Source of the DNA: Pseudomonas nabeulensis
GTDB lineage: Bacteria; Pseudomonadota; Gammaproteobacteria; Pseudomonadales; Pseudomonadaceae
Reading direction: 5' to 3'
NCBI RefSeq assembly: GCF_004682045.1
Contig: NZ_QUZT01000032.1
Location: forward strand, 1-64,000
Length of the DNA: 64,000 bases
Within the stretch, counting starts at the first letter, position 1; every line of letters starts with the position of its first letter. The position numbers and the translations under genes were made by a program. Shown in pieces: positions 1-7,996 of this stretch. The notes below the pieces were generated by a model. It was not told where the DNA came from. It ran no database searches and saw only the letters and a list, made by a program, of their open reading frames with translations.

Positions 1-19
1 GGGCTTGCCCCCTCCCACA
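1..19. repeat. Partial REP element at window edge
   Basis: The first bases read as the end of a REP arm of the GGGGGCTTGCCCCC-TCCCACA type that recurs complete at 36306-36403. The rest lies outside the window. Confidence 0.6.
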
Positions 20-58
20 TTGGTTTTTCGTATCCAGAGAAAAATTTTATAAATTTAT

Positions 59-87
59 CTTGCGCGCTAAACATTAGCGCTATACAT
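59..87 (+). promoter_or_regulatory. Candidate ohr promoter and operator palindrome
   Basis: A perfect inverted repeat GCGCTAA-ACA-TTAGCGC occupies 64-80, directly before a -10-like TATACAT at 81-87. The same half-site TTAGCGC recurs near 104-110. A palindrome between -35 and -10, 60 bases before a peroxide-inducible gene, fits a repressor site. OhrR (MarR family) is the usual regulator of ohr, but no ohrR gene is in view, so the identity of the protein is inferred. Confidence 0.4.
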
Positions 88-147
88 TCACTTCACCAAC
101 TACTTAGCGCACAAACATTTAGCACTACATACCAAGAGGACCACACC

Positions 148-567
148 ATGCAAACTCTCTACACAGCAGTAGCTACCGCAACCGGCGGCCGTGATGGTCG
201 TGCGGTTTCCAGCGACAACATCCTCGACGTCAAACTCTCCACCCCCAAAGAACTCGGCGGCGCTGGTGGCCAGGCTACCAACCCTGAGCAACTGTTCGCC
301 GCCGGCTACTCGGCCTGCTTTATCGGCGCGCTGAAATTCGTCGCCAGCCAGACCAAGCGCAAAATCCCGGATGACGCTTCGATCACTGCCCACGTGGGTA
401 TCGGTCAAATCCCCGGCGGTTTTGGCCTGGACATCGACCTGCACATCAGCCTGCCGGGCCTCGCCCAGGACGACGCGCAAAGCCTGGTCGACGCGGCTCA
501 CCAAGTCTGCCCGTACTCCAACGCCACCCGCGGCAATGTCGATGTACGCCTGCATGTAACCGTCTGA
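148..567 (+). CDS. ohr: Organic hydroperoxide resistance protein Ohr
   Basis: A 139-residue thiol peroxidase of the Ohr/OsmC fold. It reduces organic and fatty-acid hydroperoxides in the cytoplasm, with electrons from dihydrolipoyl proteins. The two redox cysteines are visible at C57 (in YSACFIG) and C121 (in VCPYSNA), and the conserved active-site R15 and E47 are present. The length is normal for the family. It stands alone, ends at a bidirectional hairpin shared with efp, and has a palindrome in its promoter that suggests OhrR-type control. An OsmC assignment is less likely because of the GGRDGR and CPYSNA motifs. Confidence 0.95.
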   Translation: MQTLYTAVATATGGRDGRAVSSDNILDVKLSTPKELGGAGGQATNPEQLFAAGYSACFIGALKFVASQTKRKIPDDASITAHVGIGQIPGGFGLDIDLHISLPGLAQDDAQSLVDAAHQVCPYSNATRGNVDVRLHVTV

Positions 568-583
568 TCAAACAGACTCCCAT

Positions 584-615
584 AAAAAAACCCGACTCTA
601 GAGTCGGGTTTTTTT
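584..615. terminator. Bidirectional rho-independent terminator between ohr and efp
   Basis: A hairpin with the stem CCCGACTC/GAGTCGGG is flanked by A7 on the left and T7 on the right, so it can end transcription from both convergent genes. Confidence 0.9.
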
Positions 616-634
616 CGTATCGGCGAAGCCAGAA

Positions 635-1207
635 TTACTTCTTGGCGCGGCCTTTGTACGAACCGCCTTCGCGGGTGTCGATCTCGATCATGTCGTCGAT
701 TTCGATGAAGTCAGCCACTTGCAGCTCGGTGCCGTTAGCCAGCTTGGCAGGCTTCATGACCTTGCCCGAAGTGTCGCCGCGAGCGGAACCTTCGGTGTAG
801 GCAACCTTACGCACGATAGTGGTTGGCAGCTCTACGGAAACCAGACGCTCTTCGAAGAATACGGCTTCGCAGACGTCGGTCATGCCTTCTTCGATGAACG
901 GCAGAACGGCTTCGATGTCTTCAGCGTTCAGTTCGTACATGGTGTAGTCGGTGGTGTCCATGAACGTGTAGGTGTCGCCGCTGATGAAGGACAGGGTCGC
1001 TTCTTTGCGGTCGAGGATCACGTCGTCCAGCTTGTCGTCGGCGCTGTAAACGGTTTCGGTCTTGTAACCGGTCAGCAGGTTCTTCAGCTTGGTCTTCATG
1101 ATTGCGCTGTTACGACCAGACTTGGTGAACTCAGCTTTCTGAACCAACCAAGGGTCGTTGTCGATACGGATCACGGTACCGGGTTTCAGTTCTTTACCAG
1201 TTTTCAT
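635..1207 (-). CDS. efp: Elongation factor P
   Basis: A 190-residue translation factor that binds ribosomes stalled on consecutive prolines and speeds peptide-bond formation. It shows the KOW-like N-terminal domain and two OB domains. The loop at residues 29-34 reads KSGRNS with arginine at position 32. In pseudomonads this Arg32 is rhamnosylated, whereas E. coli carries a modified lysine there. The gene encoding the modifying enzyme, earP, lies just upstream on the same strand with a 49-base gap, so the pair is probably co-transcribed. The ATG start is followed by the conserved MKTGKELKPG beginning. Confidence 0.97.
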   Translation of the reverse strand: MKTGKELKPGTVIRIDNDPWLVQKAEFTKSGRNSAIMKTKLKNLLTGYKTETVYSADDKLDDVILDRKEATLSFISGDTYTFMDTTDYTMYELNAEDIEAVLPFIEEGMTDVCEAVFFEERLVSVELPTTIVRKVAYTEGSARGDTSGKVMKPAKLANGTELQVADFIEIDDMIEIDTREGGSYKGRAKK

Positions 1208-1256
1208 TACGAATATCCGAAATTTGGATGGGATTTACAAAATTCAAGGTCGCGTA

Positions 1257-2384
1257 TCATATCCAACTTTCATGAAAGTTCACCAGCGCCGTCGCAAGAT
1301 CGGCCTGCAAGGCCTGTTCCAGACACCAGTTTTCGGCGTGCTGGTTCAGCTCGGGCCAGTGCTCCAGCAGCATTTTCCACGCCTGGCCCATATCGCCATC
1401 CGTATTCCAGGCTTGCCACAGCGCGATCAGCGCAGCCCTCGCAGCCGGGGATAACGCGGCGGTGTAGAGCTCCAGAAACGCATCGAGCTTGTCGAGGTGG
1501 ATGTCTTCGTCCTGCCGGTAGATGTGCCACAACAGCGGCCTGCCCGCCCACTGGGCACGTACGAATGAGTCCTCGCCACGCACCGCGTTGAAGTCGCAGC
1601 ACCACAGCAGGCGGTCATATTGTTCCTGCCGCACGAATGGCAACACCTGCACGGTCAGCGCCCCGCGCACGTGAACATCCCCCGCCACCAGCCCTTCGGC
1701 ACCGAGCCAGCGCTGCACGTCACCGAGGATGCGCCCCTCCGGGACCAACAGATGAGTGGCACGCCCGTCCGTCGATAACACGTCCAGCCAACCGGCGAGC
1801 CCGGCGTTTTCGTAGGCAAATAACGAGATCAACTGCGCACCGTCAGCGGGAAACACACCCAGGGTCTGCAAGAATTGTCGCTGCGCAGCGCCATCCTGCT
1901 GAAACGCCCGACGCGCCTCCAACAACCCCGCCTCGCGCAATAATCCGCCCGTGCCCGGACGGAAACCCGGAAAGAAGAAATACTTCTGTACGCCCTTGAA
2001 CTTCACCGACGGCAAACGGTGACACCCTACCACCCACTCTTCGGCGCTCAGGTAATCCAGGTTCATCCACAAGGGCCTGCGTTCGGCCATGGCTTCCATA
2101 TAGTCCGGCGGCAGTTGGCAGGCAAACGCGGCAATCACTACATCCGCGGCGGTTGCGCCCATCCACTCAGACGGCCAATGCCGCACTTCGACGCCTTCTT
2201 GCCATTGCTGGTCCAACTGCACATCGATTTCTGGGCACATCCGTTCAAAGGCGCGCAGATCATCGACCCACAAGCGCACCTCACAGCCATGCTCCGCCAC
2301 CAATTGCCGGGCCAGGCGCCAGGTCACGCCGATGTCGCCGAAGTTGTCGACGACGCTGCAAAAAATATCCCAGCGGGCTTTCAT
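1257..2384 (-). CDS. earP: EF-P arginine rhamnosyltransferase EarP
   Basis: A 375-residue GT-B glycosyltransferase (formerly DUF2331) that moves rhamnose from dTDP-L-rhamnose onto Arg32 of EF-P. The N-terminal DNFGDIGVTWRLARQL segment, with its family-typical aspartates, is clear, and the C-terminal half holds the nucleotide-sugar site with RGEDSFVRAQWAGRP. A start five codons further upstream is open, but the ATG at 2384 has a GGGAG Shine-Dalgarno six bases before it and begins MKARWDIFCSVVD as in homologues. It sits immediately upstream of its substrate gene efp. Confidence 0.95.
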   Translation of the reverse strand: MKARWDIFCSVVDNFGDIGVTWRLARQLVAEHGCEVRLWVDDLRAFERMCPEIDVQLDQQWQEGVEVRHWPSEWMGATAADVVIAAFACQLPPDYMEAMAERRPLWMNLDYLSAEEWVVGCHRLPSVKFKGVQKYFFFPGFRPGTGGLLREAGLLEARRAFQQDGAAQRQFLQTLGVFPADGAQLISLFAYENAGLAGWLDVLSTDGRATHLLVPEGRILGDVQRWLGAEGLVAGDVHVRGALTVQVLPFVRQEQYDRLLWCCDFNAVRGEDSFVRAQWAGRPLLWHIYRQDEDIHLDKLDAFLELYTAALSPAARAALIALWQAWNTDGDMGQAWKMLLEHWPELNQHAENWCLEQALQADLATALVNFHESWI

Positions 2385-2516
2385 TCCGGGCTCCCACACT
2401 CAAAGGCTCGATTGTCCGCATAAATGCGCCGATGCAGAAGGCTTGATCGCGATTATTCTGCACAGCGGCTGTGCGACAATCGCCGCCACGCTGCAAATGC
2501 CTGCCAGGAGGCCATC

Positions 2517-2885
2517 ATGTCTGATCGTCCGTTGTCGCTGCTCAAGCTCTGTATTGCCATCGCCCTGGGCGTGTGGCTGGGGTTTATTGCCATTGCGCTG
2601 ACCACTTGGCTGGCGTCGCGCTACCTCTTCCCGCAAAGCCTGGCGCCGGTAGCCCAGGCGGTTGAGCAACTGGGCAAACCGGTGGTTGTGGCACCTGAAC
2701 CACCGAACCGCCTGTTCGAGCAATACCAGCAGAACCTGCAGAAGCAGGAACAGCAACAAACCCTGGACCAGGCTCGCAACAACGCGCGCAACCTGTCCAA
2801 CCCCAAATGCCAGTTCTGGCTGCAACAAGACCAGAACGCTCCCAACGAAAAGACCCGGACCAATGTCCTGCAATTCTGCGATTGA
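2517..2885 (+). CDS. Small single-pass membrane protein, function unknown
   Basis: A 122-residue protein. Residues about 8-32 form one hydrophobic segment (LLKLCIAIALGVWLGFIAIA). After it come a proline-rich stretch and a glutamine-rich helix with coiled-coil character (residues 60-95), with two cysteines near the end. The ATG at 2517 has GGAGG five bases upstream, so the longer open frame is not used. The stop overlaps the start of the next gene (TGATG), implying translational coupling with the Gre-like factor. Function not recognised; conserved hypothetical of pseudomonads. Confidence 0.75.
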   Translation: MSDRPLSLLKLCIAIALGVWLGFIAIALTTWLASRYLFPQSLAPVAQAVEQLGKPVVVAPEPPNRLFEQYQQNLQKQEQQQTLDQARNNARNLSNPKCQFWLQQDQNAPNEKTRTNVLQFCD

Positions 2886-3373
2886 TGACCATGAATAAAC
2901 ACGCCGTGCACCTGCTGGTCCTGGAAAAGCTCAGCGTCGACCTCGACATCGCGCAACGCGCTGCGCAGACCGCCTATGAAACCGCGACCCACGAAGAAAA
3001 TATCGCGGAAAACAAATACGACACCCTGGGGTTGGAAGCTTCATATCTCGCCGCCGGCCAAGCCAAACGCGTCGAGGAAATCAAGCAGGCGCTGGCGCTC
3101 TGCCAGAACCTGCAATTGCGGGCGTACGATGATCAGCGTGGGATAGAAGTTGGCGCGCTACTGGGCCTGGAAGACGAGAACGGTCGCCAGCAGTGGTTGT
3201 TCCTGGCGCCGGACGCGGCAGGCTTGAAGGTCGATGTGGTGGGGCAACCGGTGACCGTCATCACCCCGCGCTCACCGTTGGGCAAGGGCTTGCTGGGCAA
3301 GTTCGAAGGGGATGAGGTGGAGATTCTGGTGGCGGGCGCTCGGCAACTGTTTACGGTTACCGAGGCCAAATAA
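2885..3373 (+). CDS. GreA/GreB-family transcription elongation factor paralogue
   Basis: A 162-residue protein. Its second half carries the Gre C-terminal FKBP-like domain: VGALLGLEDENG, then WLFLAPDAAGLKV, then the hallmark TPRSPLGKGLLGKFEGDEVE. The N-terminal half (residues 5-80) is helical and fits the Gre coiled coil, though it lacks the ITPEG-type start of true GreA and GreB. It may bind the RNA polymerase secondary channel, but cleavage-stimulating activity cannot be inferred. It overlaps the upstream gene by one base. A genuine greB lies at 15753-16226, so this is a paralogue. Confidence 0.8.
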   Translation: MTMNKHAVHLLVLEKLSVDLDIAQRAAQTAYETATHEENIAENKYDTLGLEASYLAAGQAKRVEEIKQALALCQNLQLRAYDDQRGIEVGALLGLEDENGRQQWLFLAPDAAGLKVDVVGQPVTVITPRSPLGKGLLGKFEGDEVEILVAGARQLFTVTEAK

Positions 3374-3397
3374 GCCACTTTACGCAACACGCTCGAT

Positions 3398-3489
3398 GTG
3401 GCGAGGGAGCTTGCTCCCGCTGGGCTGCGAAGCGGCCCTGAAAACATGCGGGCGCTGCGCACCCGAGCGGGAGCAAGCTCCCTCGCCAC
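3398..3489. repeat. Inverted REP pair (REPIN/BIME)
   Basis: Arms GTGGCGAGGGAGCTTGCTCC (from 3398) and its reverse complement (to 3489) enclose a GC-rich spacer. It lies between the convergent Gre-like gene and cysB and could fold into a long hairpin. Confidence 0.9.
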
Positions 3490-3518
3490 ACAAGTGCATG
3501 CTTACCACTATTGCGGTG

Positions 3519-4493
3519 TCAGTGAACGGGCAACTCTACGCCGTCAAACAGCTCTTCCAGTTCTTGCTTGTTATGGCACTGGATCGCCTTGGCCATGACT
3601 TCGCGCGTCAGGTGCGGCGCAAACTTTTCGATAAAGTCGCACATGAAGCCACGCAGGAAGGTGCCGCGACGGAAGCCGATCTTGGTGACGCTGGACTCGA
3701 ACAACTCGCTGGCGTCGAGCACGACCAGGTCTTTGTCGAGGTTGGTGTCCACCGCCATCTTGGCGACGATCCCCACGCCCAAACCCAGGCGCACATAGGT
3801 CTTGATCACGTCGGCGTCGGCGGCGGTGAATACCACTTTCGGTGTGAGGCCACGGTGGCTGAACGCCTCGTCGAGCTTGGAACGGCCGGTAAAGCCGAAG
3901 ACGTAAGTCACGATCGGGTATTCGGCCAAGGCTTCCAGAGTCAGCTTCGGCAGCTTGGCCAGCGGATGACCCTGCGGCACCACCACGCAACGGTTCCAGC
4001 GATAGCACGGCATCATCACCAAGTCACCGAACAGCTCCAGGGCTTCGGTAGCAATGGCGAAATCCACGGTGCCATCAGCGGCCATCTCGGCGATCTGCAT
4101 CGGCGAACCCTGGTGCATGTGTAGTGCAACATCCGGATACTGCTTGATGAAATCGCGGATCACCGGCGGCAATGCATAACGCGCCTGGGTGTGGGTGGTG
4201 GCGATGGACAGCGTGCCCTTTTTCTCGTTGGAGAACTCCTGGGCGATCTGCTTGATGCTTTCGACTTTGCGCAGGATCTCACCAGCGGTGGTGATGATGC
4301 GTTCACCGGCCGGGGTCACACGCGTCAGGTGCTTGCCGCTGCGGGCGAATACTTCGACACCCAGCTCGTCTTCGAGCAGGCGGATCTGCTTGCTGATACC
4401 GGGTTGCGAGGTGTAGAGGCTTTGAGCGGTAGCGGAAACGTTGAGGTCGTGGTGCGCCACTTCCCAGATGTAGCGCAGTTGTTGAAGCTTCAT
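3519..4493 (-). CDS. cysB: LysR-type transcriptional regulator CysB
   Basis: A 324-residue regulator of sulfate assimilation and cysteine synthesis; it responds to N-acetylserine and sulfide or thiosulfate. The N-terminal winged helix-turn-helix (residues 1-60, MKLQQLRYIWEVAHHDLNVS and SQPGISKQI) is followed by a periplasmic-binding-like effector domain with THTQARYALPPVI and the TEALELFGDLVMMPCYRWNR segment, both characteristic of CysB rather than other LysR proteins. Length equals that of E. coli CysB. It is downstream of a universal stress protein gene on the same strand, with a 104-base gap that can hold its own promoter. Confidence 0.96.
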   Translation of the reverse strand: MKLQQLRYIWEVAHHDLNVSATAQSLYTSQPGISKQIRLLEDELGVEVFARSGKHLTRVTPAGERIITTAGEILRKVESIKQIAQEFSNEKKGTLSIATTHTQARYALPPVIRDFIKQYPDVALHMHQGSPMQIAEMAADGTVDFAIATEALELFGDLVMMPCYRWNRCVVVPQGHPLAKLPKLTLEALAEYPIVTYVFGFTGRSKLDEAFSHRGLTPKVVFTAADADVIKTYVRLGLGVGIVAKMAVDTNLDKDLVVLDASELFESSVTKIGFRRGTFLRGFMCDFIEKFAPHLTREVMAKAIQCHNKQELEELFDGVELPVH

Positions 4494-4597
4494 ATGTGTC
4501 CCTCAAAGCAAATAGACGCCACGGGTATCAGCGACGGTATATAACTATATTAAAGGTCTGACAGATAAATCTAGAACTTTTTATCGTTTTTTACCCA

Positions 4598-5098
4598 TCA
4601 CACGTCATCACTGCGTCGACGCTGTAACGAAGGCACCAGGTAAACCGGCACGGTAGACAACTGCAACACCCGTGCTGCGGTGCGCCCAAGCGGAGTGGTC
4701 GCCGACGTTGCATGGCTATGGCTACCTACGATCAGCAGATCGACGGAAAGTTTTTGCAGTTGGTCGAGAATCACCGCGCACGGATCCCCCTGGATCACTC
4801 GCACCGAGCGGATCAATTTCAAGTCGTCCTCGGCATCCCCCAACTCTTCACGAAAGTTGTCCAGCACCTTTTGCTCGATCGTTGCCATGACCGTGGTCAG
4901 CCCCTGGCTCTGCCACTCATTCAAGGCCTTCTCATCAAGGTAGCTCTGCAACACCGATTCGGCGAACAACCCGATGGGCTCGACCACGTGAATCACATAC
5001 AAGTCCGCCTTGAACGTTCGCGCCAGCGCCAGTGCATGTTGCATCACATAAGGCGCATACAGACCCAGGTCCGTGGCGTACAACATCGAACGAATCAT
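4598..5098 (-). CDS. Universal stress protein, UspA family
   Basis: A 166-residue single Usp domain: MIRSMLYATDLG at the start, the VIHVVEP strand, and VDLLIVGSHSHAT near the end. The usual ATP-binding signature G-x2-G-x9-G-S/T is altered here to G-S-H-S followed by GRT, so ATP binding is doubtful. Proteins of this kind help survival under starvation or oxidative stress in the cytoplasm. It is transcribed towards cysB, with AGGAGG-type spacing before the ATG. Confidence 0.9.
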   Translation of the reverse strand: MIRSMLYATDLGLYAPYVMQHALALARTFKADLYVIHVVEPIGLFAESVLQSYLDEKALNEWQSQGLTTVMATIEQKVLDNFREELGDAEDDLKLIRSVRVIQGDPCAVILDQLQKLSVDLLIVGSHSHATSATTPLGRTAARVLQLSTVPVYLVPSLQRRRSDDV

Positions 5099-5151
5099 AG
5101 AACCTCCTGGACTGCCAGGATGGCGGAGATGAACTGAGCTTAGCAGCGACT

Positions 5152-6069
5152 TCAGCTCTCGGACTGAACCCTTATCTCGTTACTGATGCCATGGGGCACA
5201 TGCCCGGTGGCCACTACCTCCCTGGCCTTCTCGCAATGACCGGCCTGGTCATCGAAAAACACATCGGCGGCGAAAGCCTCAAGAAACGCCGACTTCTCCA
5301 GGCCACCGAGAAACAGCGACTCGTCCAGCCGGATATCCCACTCGCGCAGCGTGCGAATCACCCGCTCGTGGGATGGCGCCGAACGGGCGGTCACCAATGC
5401 GGTGCGGATCGGGCACGCCTCGTCCGGAAACTCACGTTGCAACAGGTTGAGTGCCGCCAGGAAGCCTTTGAACGGGCCACCGTGCAAAGGTTGACGTGCC
5501 GATTCGCGCTCGCTGGCCTGGAACGCTTCCAGCCCTCCAGCCTGGTACACACGCTCGGACTCGTCGGAGAACAATACTGCGTCACCGTCAAAGGCAATTC
5601 GCAGCTCCTCGCTGGACGCCCGGCGCGCGCCGCCGGACAAAATCGTCGCCGCCGCGAAGCCAGCATCGAGGGCACTGCGCACATCCTCGGCATGGGTCGA
5701 AAGAAACAGATGGCAACCAAAGGCGGCCAAATAAGGATAGGGACTACGCCCGCCAACGAACGCGGCGCGGGAAATATCCAGGCCGTAAGACTGGATCGAA
5801 TTGAACACGCGCAAGCCGGTGTCAGCACTGTTACGCGACACCAACACCACTTCGACCCGAGCCCGTCCCAGGCTGGCGTTGAGGCTCAGCAGCTTCTTGA
5901 CCAGCGGAAACGCGTCGCCGGGCTCGAGGATTTCTTCCTCGTGCTCGATCTGGTATTTGCGGTAGGCCTCGACGCCTTGGGCCAGGTAGACCTTGTGGCT
6001 GTCGCTCAGGTCGAACAGGGCCCGCGACGAAATCGCCAGCACCAGTTTGTCGCCCAGTCCCTTTGCCAT
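5152..6069 (-). CDS. Cytosolic 5'-nucleotidase family protein
   Basis: A 305-residue protein of the 5'-nucleotidase family PF06189, which dephosphorylates nucleoside monophosphates. It carries the family's repeated half-structure: LVLAISSRALFDLSDSH near the start, LVSRNSADTGLRVFNSI around residue 80, and a C-terminal VFFDDQAGHC aspartate motif. It starts 17 bases after the end of the PanE-like gene and is probably transcribed with it and the thioredoxin-like gene. Substrate preference cannot be told from sequence. Confidence 0.88.
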   Translation of the reverse strand: MAKGLGDKLVLAISSRALFDLSDSHKVYLAQGVEAYRKYQIEHEEEILEPGDAFPLVKKLLSLNASLGRARVEVVLVSRNSADTGLRVFNSIQSYGLDISRAAFVGGRSPYPYLAAFGCHLFLSTHAEDVRSALDAGFAAATILSGGARRASSEELRIAFDGDAVLFSDESERVYQAGGLEAFQASERESARQPLHGGPFKGFLAALNLLQREFPDEACPIRTALVTARSAPSHERVIRTLREWDIRLDESLFLGGLEKSAFLEAFAADVFFDDQAGHCEKAREVVATGHVPHGISNEIRVQSES

Positions 6070-6086
6070 GGTGTGCCCCCTCCCAA

Positions 6087-7049
6087 TCAGCGGTTGTGCC
6101 GATCAATAAAACTCAAAGCCTGAAACAGCGCCTGCATACGCGGCAGTTCACAACCAGCGGCCCGGGCGGCGGCTAAAGGTCGCGCGTAGATCGCCTGCAG
6201 CTCCAGCGGGCGTTTGTGAATATGGTCGTGGTACATGCTCGGCAGGTAATCGTCCATGGTTTCGGTCATGGCAAACATCTGCTCGGCGTAACGCGCGGGA
6301 ATTTCATGGCCACAGGCGTGGGCGCCCTGCACCACTTCAGCCATCAAGGCCTGGATCAGTTCGCGACTGGATTCATCGGCCATCATTGCGGTGGTGCCAG
6401 CCCCCAACAACACCGAGAGCCCGTTATACGGCACGTTCCACACCAACTTGTGCCAACGCGCCACATGCACACTGGCCATGGCCTGTGACTCGATGCCGGC
6501 CTCATGGAACAGCGCGGCGCCAGCTTCGACAATCGCTCGCTGCTGGTCCTCATCATCGGCCGCGGTACCGCTGTGATAGCCCAGGTTGACCCGGCCCAGA
6601 GCCTGATGCTCGACCACGCCAGGTGCGGAGCGATGCACGCCGATATAGCACAGCCCACCCAGCAGATGCAGCGACGCTGGCAGGTGTTCGCGCAGGCTGT
6701 CTTCAACATCCAGGCCGTTCTGCAGCAATATCACCTTGGCATCCGGTGCTGCGACTTGGGCGATAGTGGGAGCCAGTTCTACGTTACCCGTGGATTTGGT
6801 GCCCACCAGCAACCAATCGCACGGCGGCATATCCGCAGCGTGGGCATAAGCCTGCACCGGATGCAGGTGCAAGGGGCCATGCACCACGCTGTTCACATGC
6901 AAGCCATGCTCACTGACCGCCGCGTATTCGCTGCGCAACAGGAAATGCACATCGAAGCCGGCGCGCGCCAGCATCAGGCCGTAGAAACCACCGATGGCGC
7001 CGGTGCCGATGATGCCAATGCGTGGCGACTGGGGAGCAACTGCTGTCAT
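6087..7049 (-). CDS. 2-dehydropantoate 2-reductase family protein
   Basis: A 320-residue NADPH-dependent ketopantoate-reductase-like enzyme. The N-terminal Rossmann motif IGIIGTGAIGGFYGLMLARAG is intact. The middle LLVGTKST and ILLQNGLD strands and the C-terminal ArcA-like helical domain with WHKLVWNVPYNGLSVLLG (catalytic lysine) follow. The reaction in pantothenate synthesis is ketopantoate to pantoate, but many pseudomonads carry several paralogues, so this may act on another 2-oxoacid. It overlaps the thioredoxin-like gene by four bases (ATGA), which indicates an operon. Confidence 0.88.
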   Translation of the reverse strand: MTAVAPQSPRIGIIGTGAIGGFYGLMLARAGFDVHFLLRSEYAAVSEHGLHVNSVVHGPLHLHPVQAYAHAADMPPCDWLLVGTKSTGNVELAPTIAQVAAPDAKVILLQNGLDVEDSLREHLPASLHLLGGLCYIGVHRSAPGVVEHQALGRVNLGYHSGTAADDEDQQRAIVEAGAALFHEAGIESQAMASVHVARWHKLVWNVPYNGLSVLLGAGTTAMMADESSRELIQALMAEVVQGAHACGHEIPARYAEQMFAMTETMDDYLPSMYHDHIHKRPLELQAIYARPLAAARAAGCELPRMQALFQALSFIDRHNR

Positions 7050-7432
7050 GGCAAATCCTCTGGTATCCGGGTGAGCGCCTGTTTTACGCCTTCGGTAAGG
7101 TCAGTGAGCGTAAGACGTGTCTGTATTTGCCCAAGAAACTGACCCTCGCACACCACGAACAACGCGGGCAAATGAAAGATCTGGTAGCGTTCGACCGCGC
7201 CGCCGTTGTGCCCGGCATCCACCCAGCACACCCGGTCCACCGGTAGCCGCCAACCCGGCAGTTGCTGGCGCGCCCAACGACAGCTGGAACAACCGACGCT
7301 GGTAAACACCACCAACGAAATACCTGGCAATCCCAGCAACTGCTGGTCAATATCCAGGTCGGTCAATTCCAGTTCCTTCACTATACTGCTGCTGCCGCCG
7401 TCAACTGGACGGTGCTCGGAGTCCGTGTACAT
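7046..7432 (-). CDS. Thioredoxin-like protein with CSSC motif
   Basis: A protein of up to 128 residues with a thioredoxin fold: LVVFTSVGCSSCRWARQQLPG holds a CxxC active site, and the later IFHLPALFVVCEGQFLGQ gives the cis-proline strand. It may act as a thiol-disulfide exchange protein in the cytoplasm, since no signal peptide is visible. The only in-frame ATG (7432) shares its bases with the start of the divergent PilZ gene. A GTG at 7381 (codon 18, before KELELTD) is an alternative start that would leave 49 bases for promoters. Lead gene of the three-gene minus-strand operon. Confidence 0.8.
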   Translation of the reverse strand: MYTDSEHRPVDGGSSSIVKELELTDLDIDQQLLGLPGISLVVFTSVGCSSCRWARQQLPGWRLPVDRVCWVDAGHNGGAVERYQIFHLPALFVVCEGQFLGQIQTRLTLTDLTEGVKQALTRIPEDLP

Positions 7433-7865
7433 GGGTCGTTTTTTACCTCACCCTGATGATGTCGCTGTCGAGTTAATCCAACGTCCCACCCCTGCCATCC
7501 CGCGCCAACGCCTGCTCACTTCCGGCCTTGGCGGCATTGCCTGTAACTGGCCGCGTGCCTGGCGCCAGGGTACGGCGGTTGATCTGCATATCCCTTCGCT
7601 GGGCGCCAGCGCCCGTTATCCAGGCTATGTGGCCTGGTGCCGTAAGGTCGAAGACGGCTATCGCATCGGCATCTCGTTTACCGATGAACATGCACTGTTC
7701 GGTGCGCGCATGGGTGAACAAGCATGCCGGATTGAACGCTATTGCCGCCAGCACGAAGACGCCGAACCGACGCCCCAGCAACTTGAAGCCCTGGCTCGCG
7801 AGTGGGTATCGCGCCATGCCGTCGAGTTCTCCCACGAGGCATTTGTGGCGCCAGCGCTGGATTAA
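7431..7865 (+). CDS. PilZ domain protein
   Basis: A 144-residue protein with a PilZ-like domain: RQRLLTSGLGGIACNWPRAW near the start, a VDLHIPSLG strand, then ARYPGYVAWCRKVEDGYRIGISF, the usual GxV-x-W...G.x.IGI.F pattern. PilZ domains often bind cyclic di-GMP, but the canonical RxxxR and DxSxxG motifs are only partly kept (QRLLT, SGLGG), so binding is uncertain. GGAG nine bases before the ATG at 7431 supports this start. It is divergent from the thioredoxin-like gene. Confidence 0.8.
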   Translation: MGRFLPHPDDVAVELIQRPTPAIPRQRLLTSGLGGIACNWPRAWRQGTAVDLHIPSLGASARYPGYVAWCRKVEDGYRIGISFTDEHALFGARMGEQACRIERYCRQHEDAEPTPQQLEALAREWVSRHAVEFSHEAFVAPALD

Positions 7866-7996
7866 AGCGGGTTTTGCCCATTGTCGCGGGCCCGTGTTAC
7901 GCGCTAAGGTTCCTCCCCCCTGCATTCAAATCATGCTGTGCTCCGCCGCACGGGGATGGCTGGCGGCCGGCACCCGTGACCCTGACGAGTAACACG

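Noticed and set aside
3398..3489. Possible CRISPR-like repeat from repeated GC-rich arms
   Set aside because: Only two inverted arms with unrelated spacing; they are REP elements, not direct repeats with spacers.
3312..4124. Open frame overlapping cysB on the opposite strand
   Set aside because: CysB is unmistakable on the minus strand, and the plus-strand product spans a REP element.
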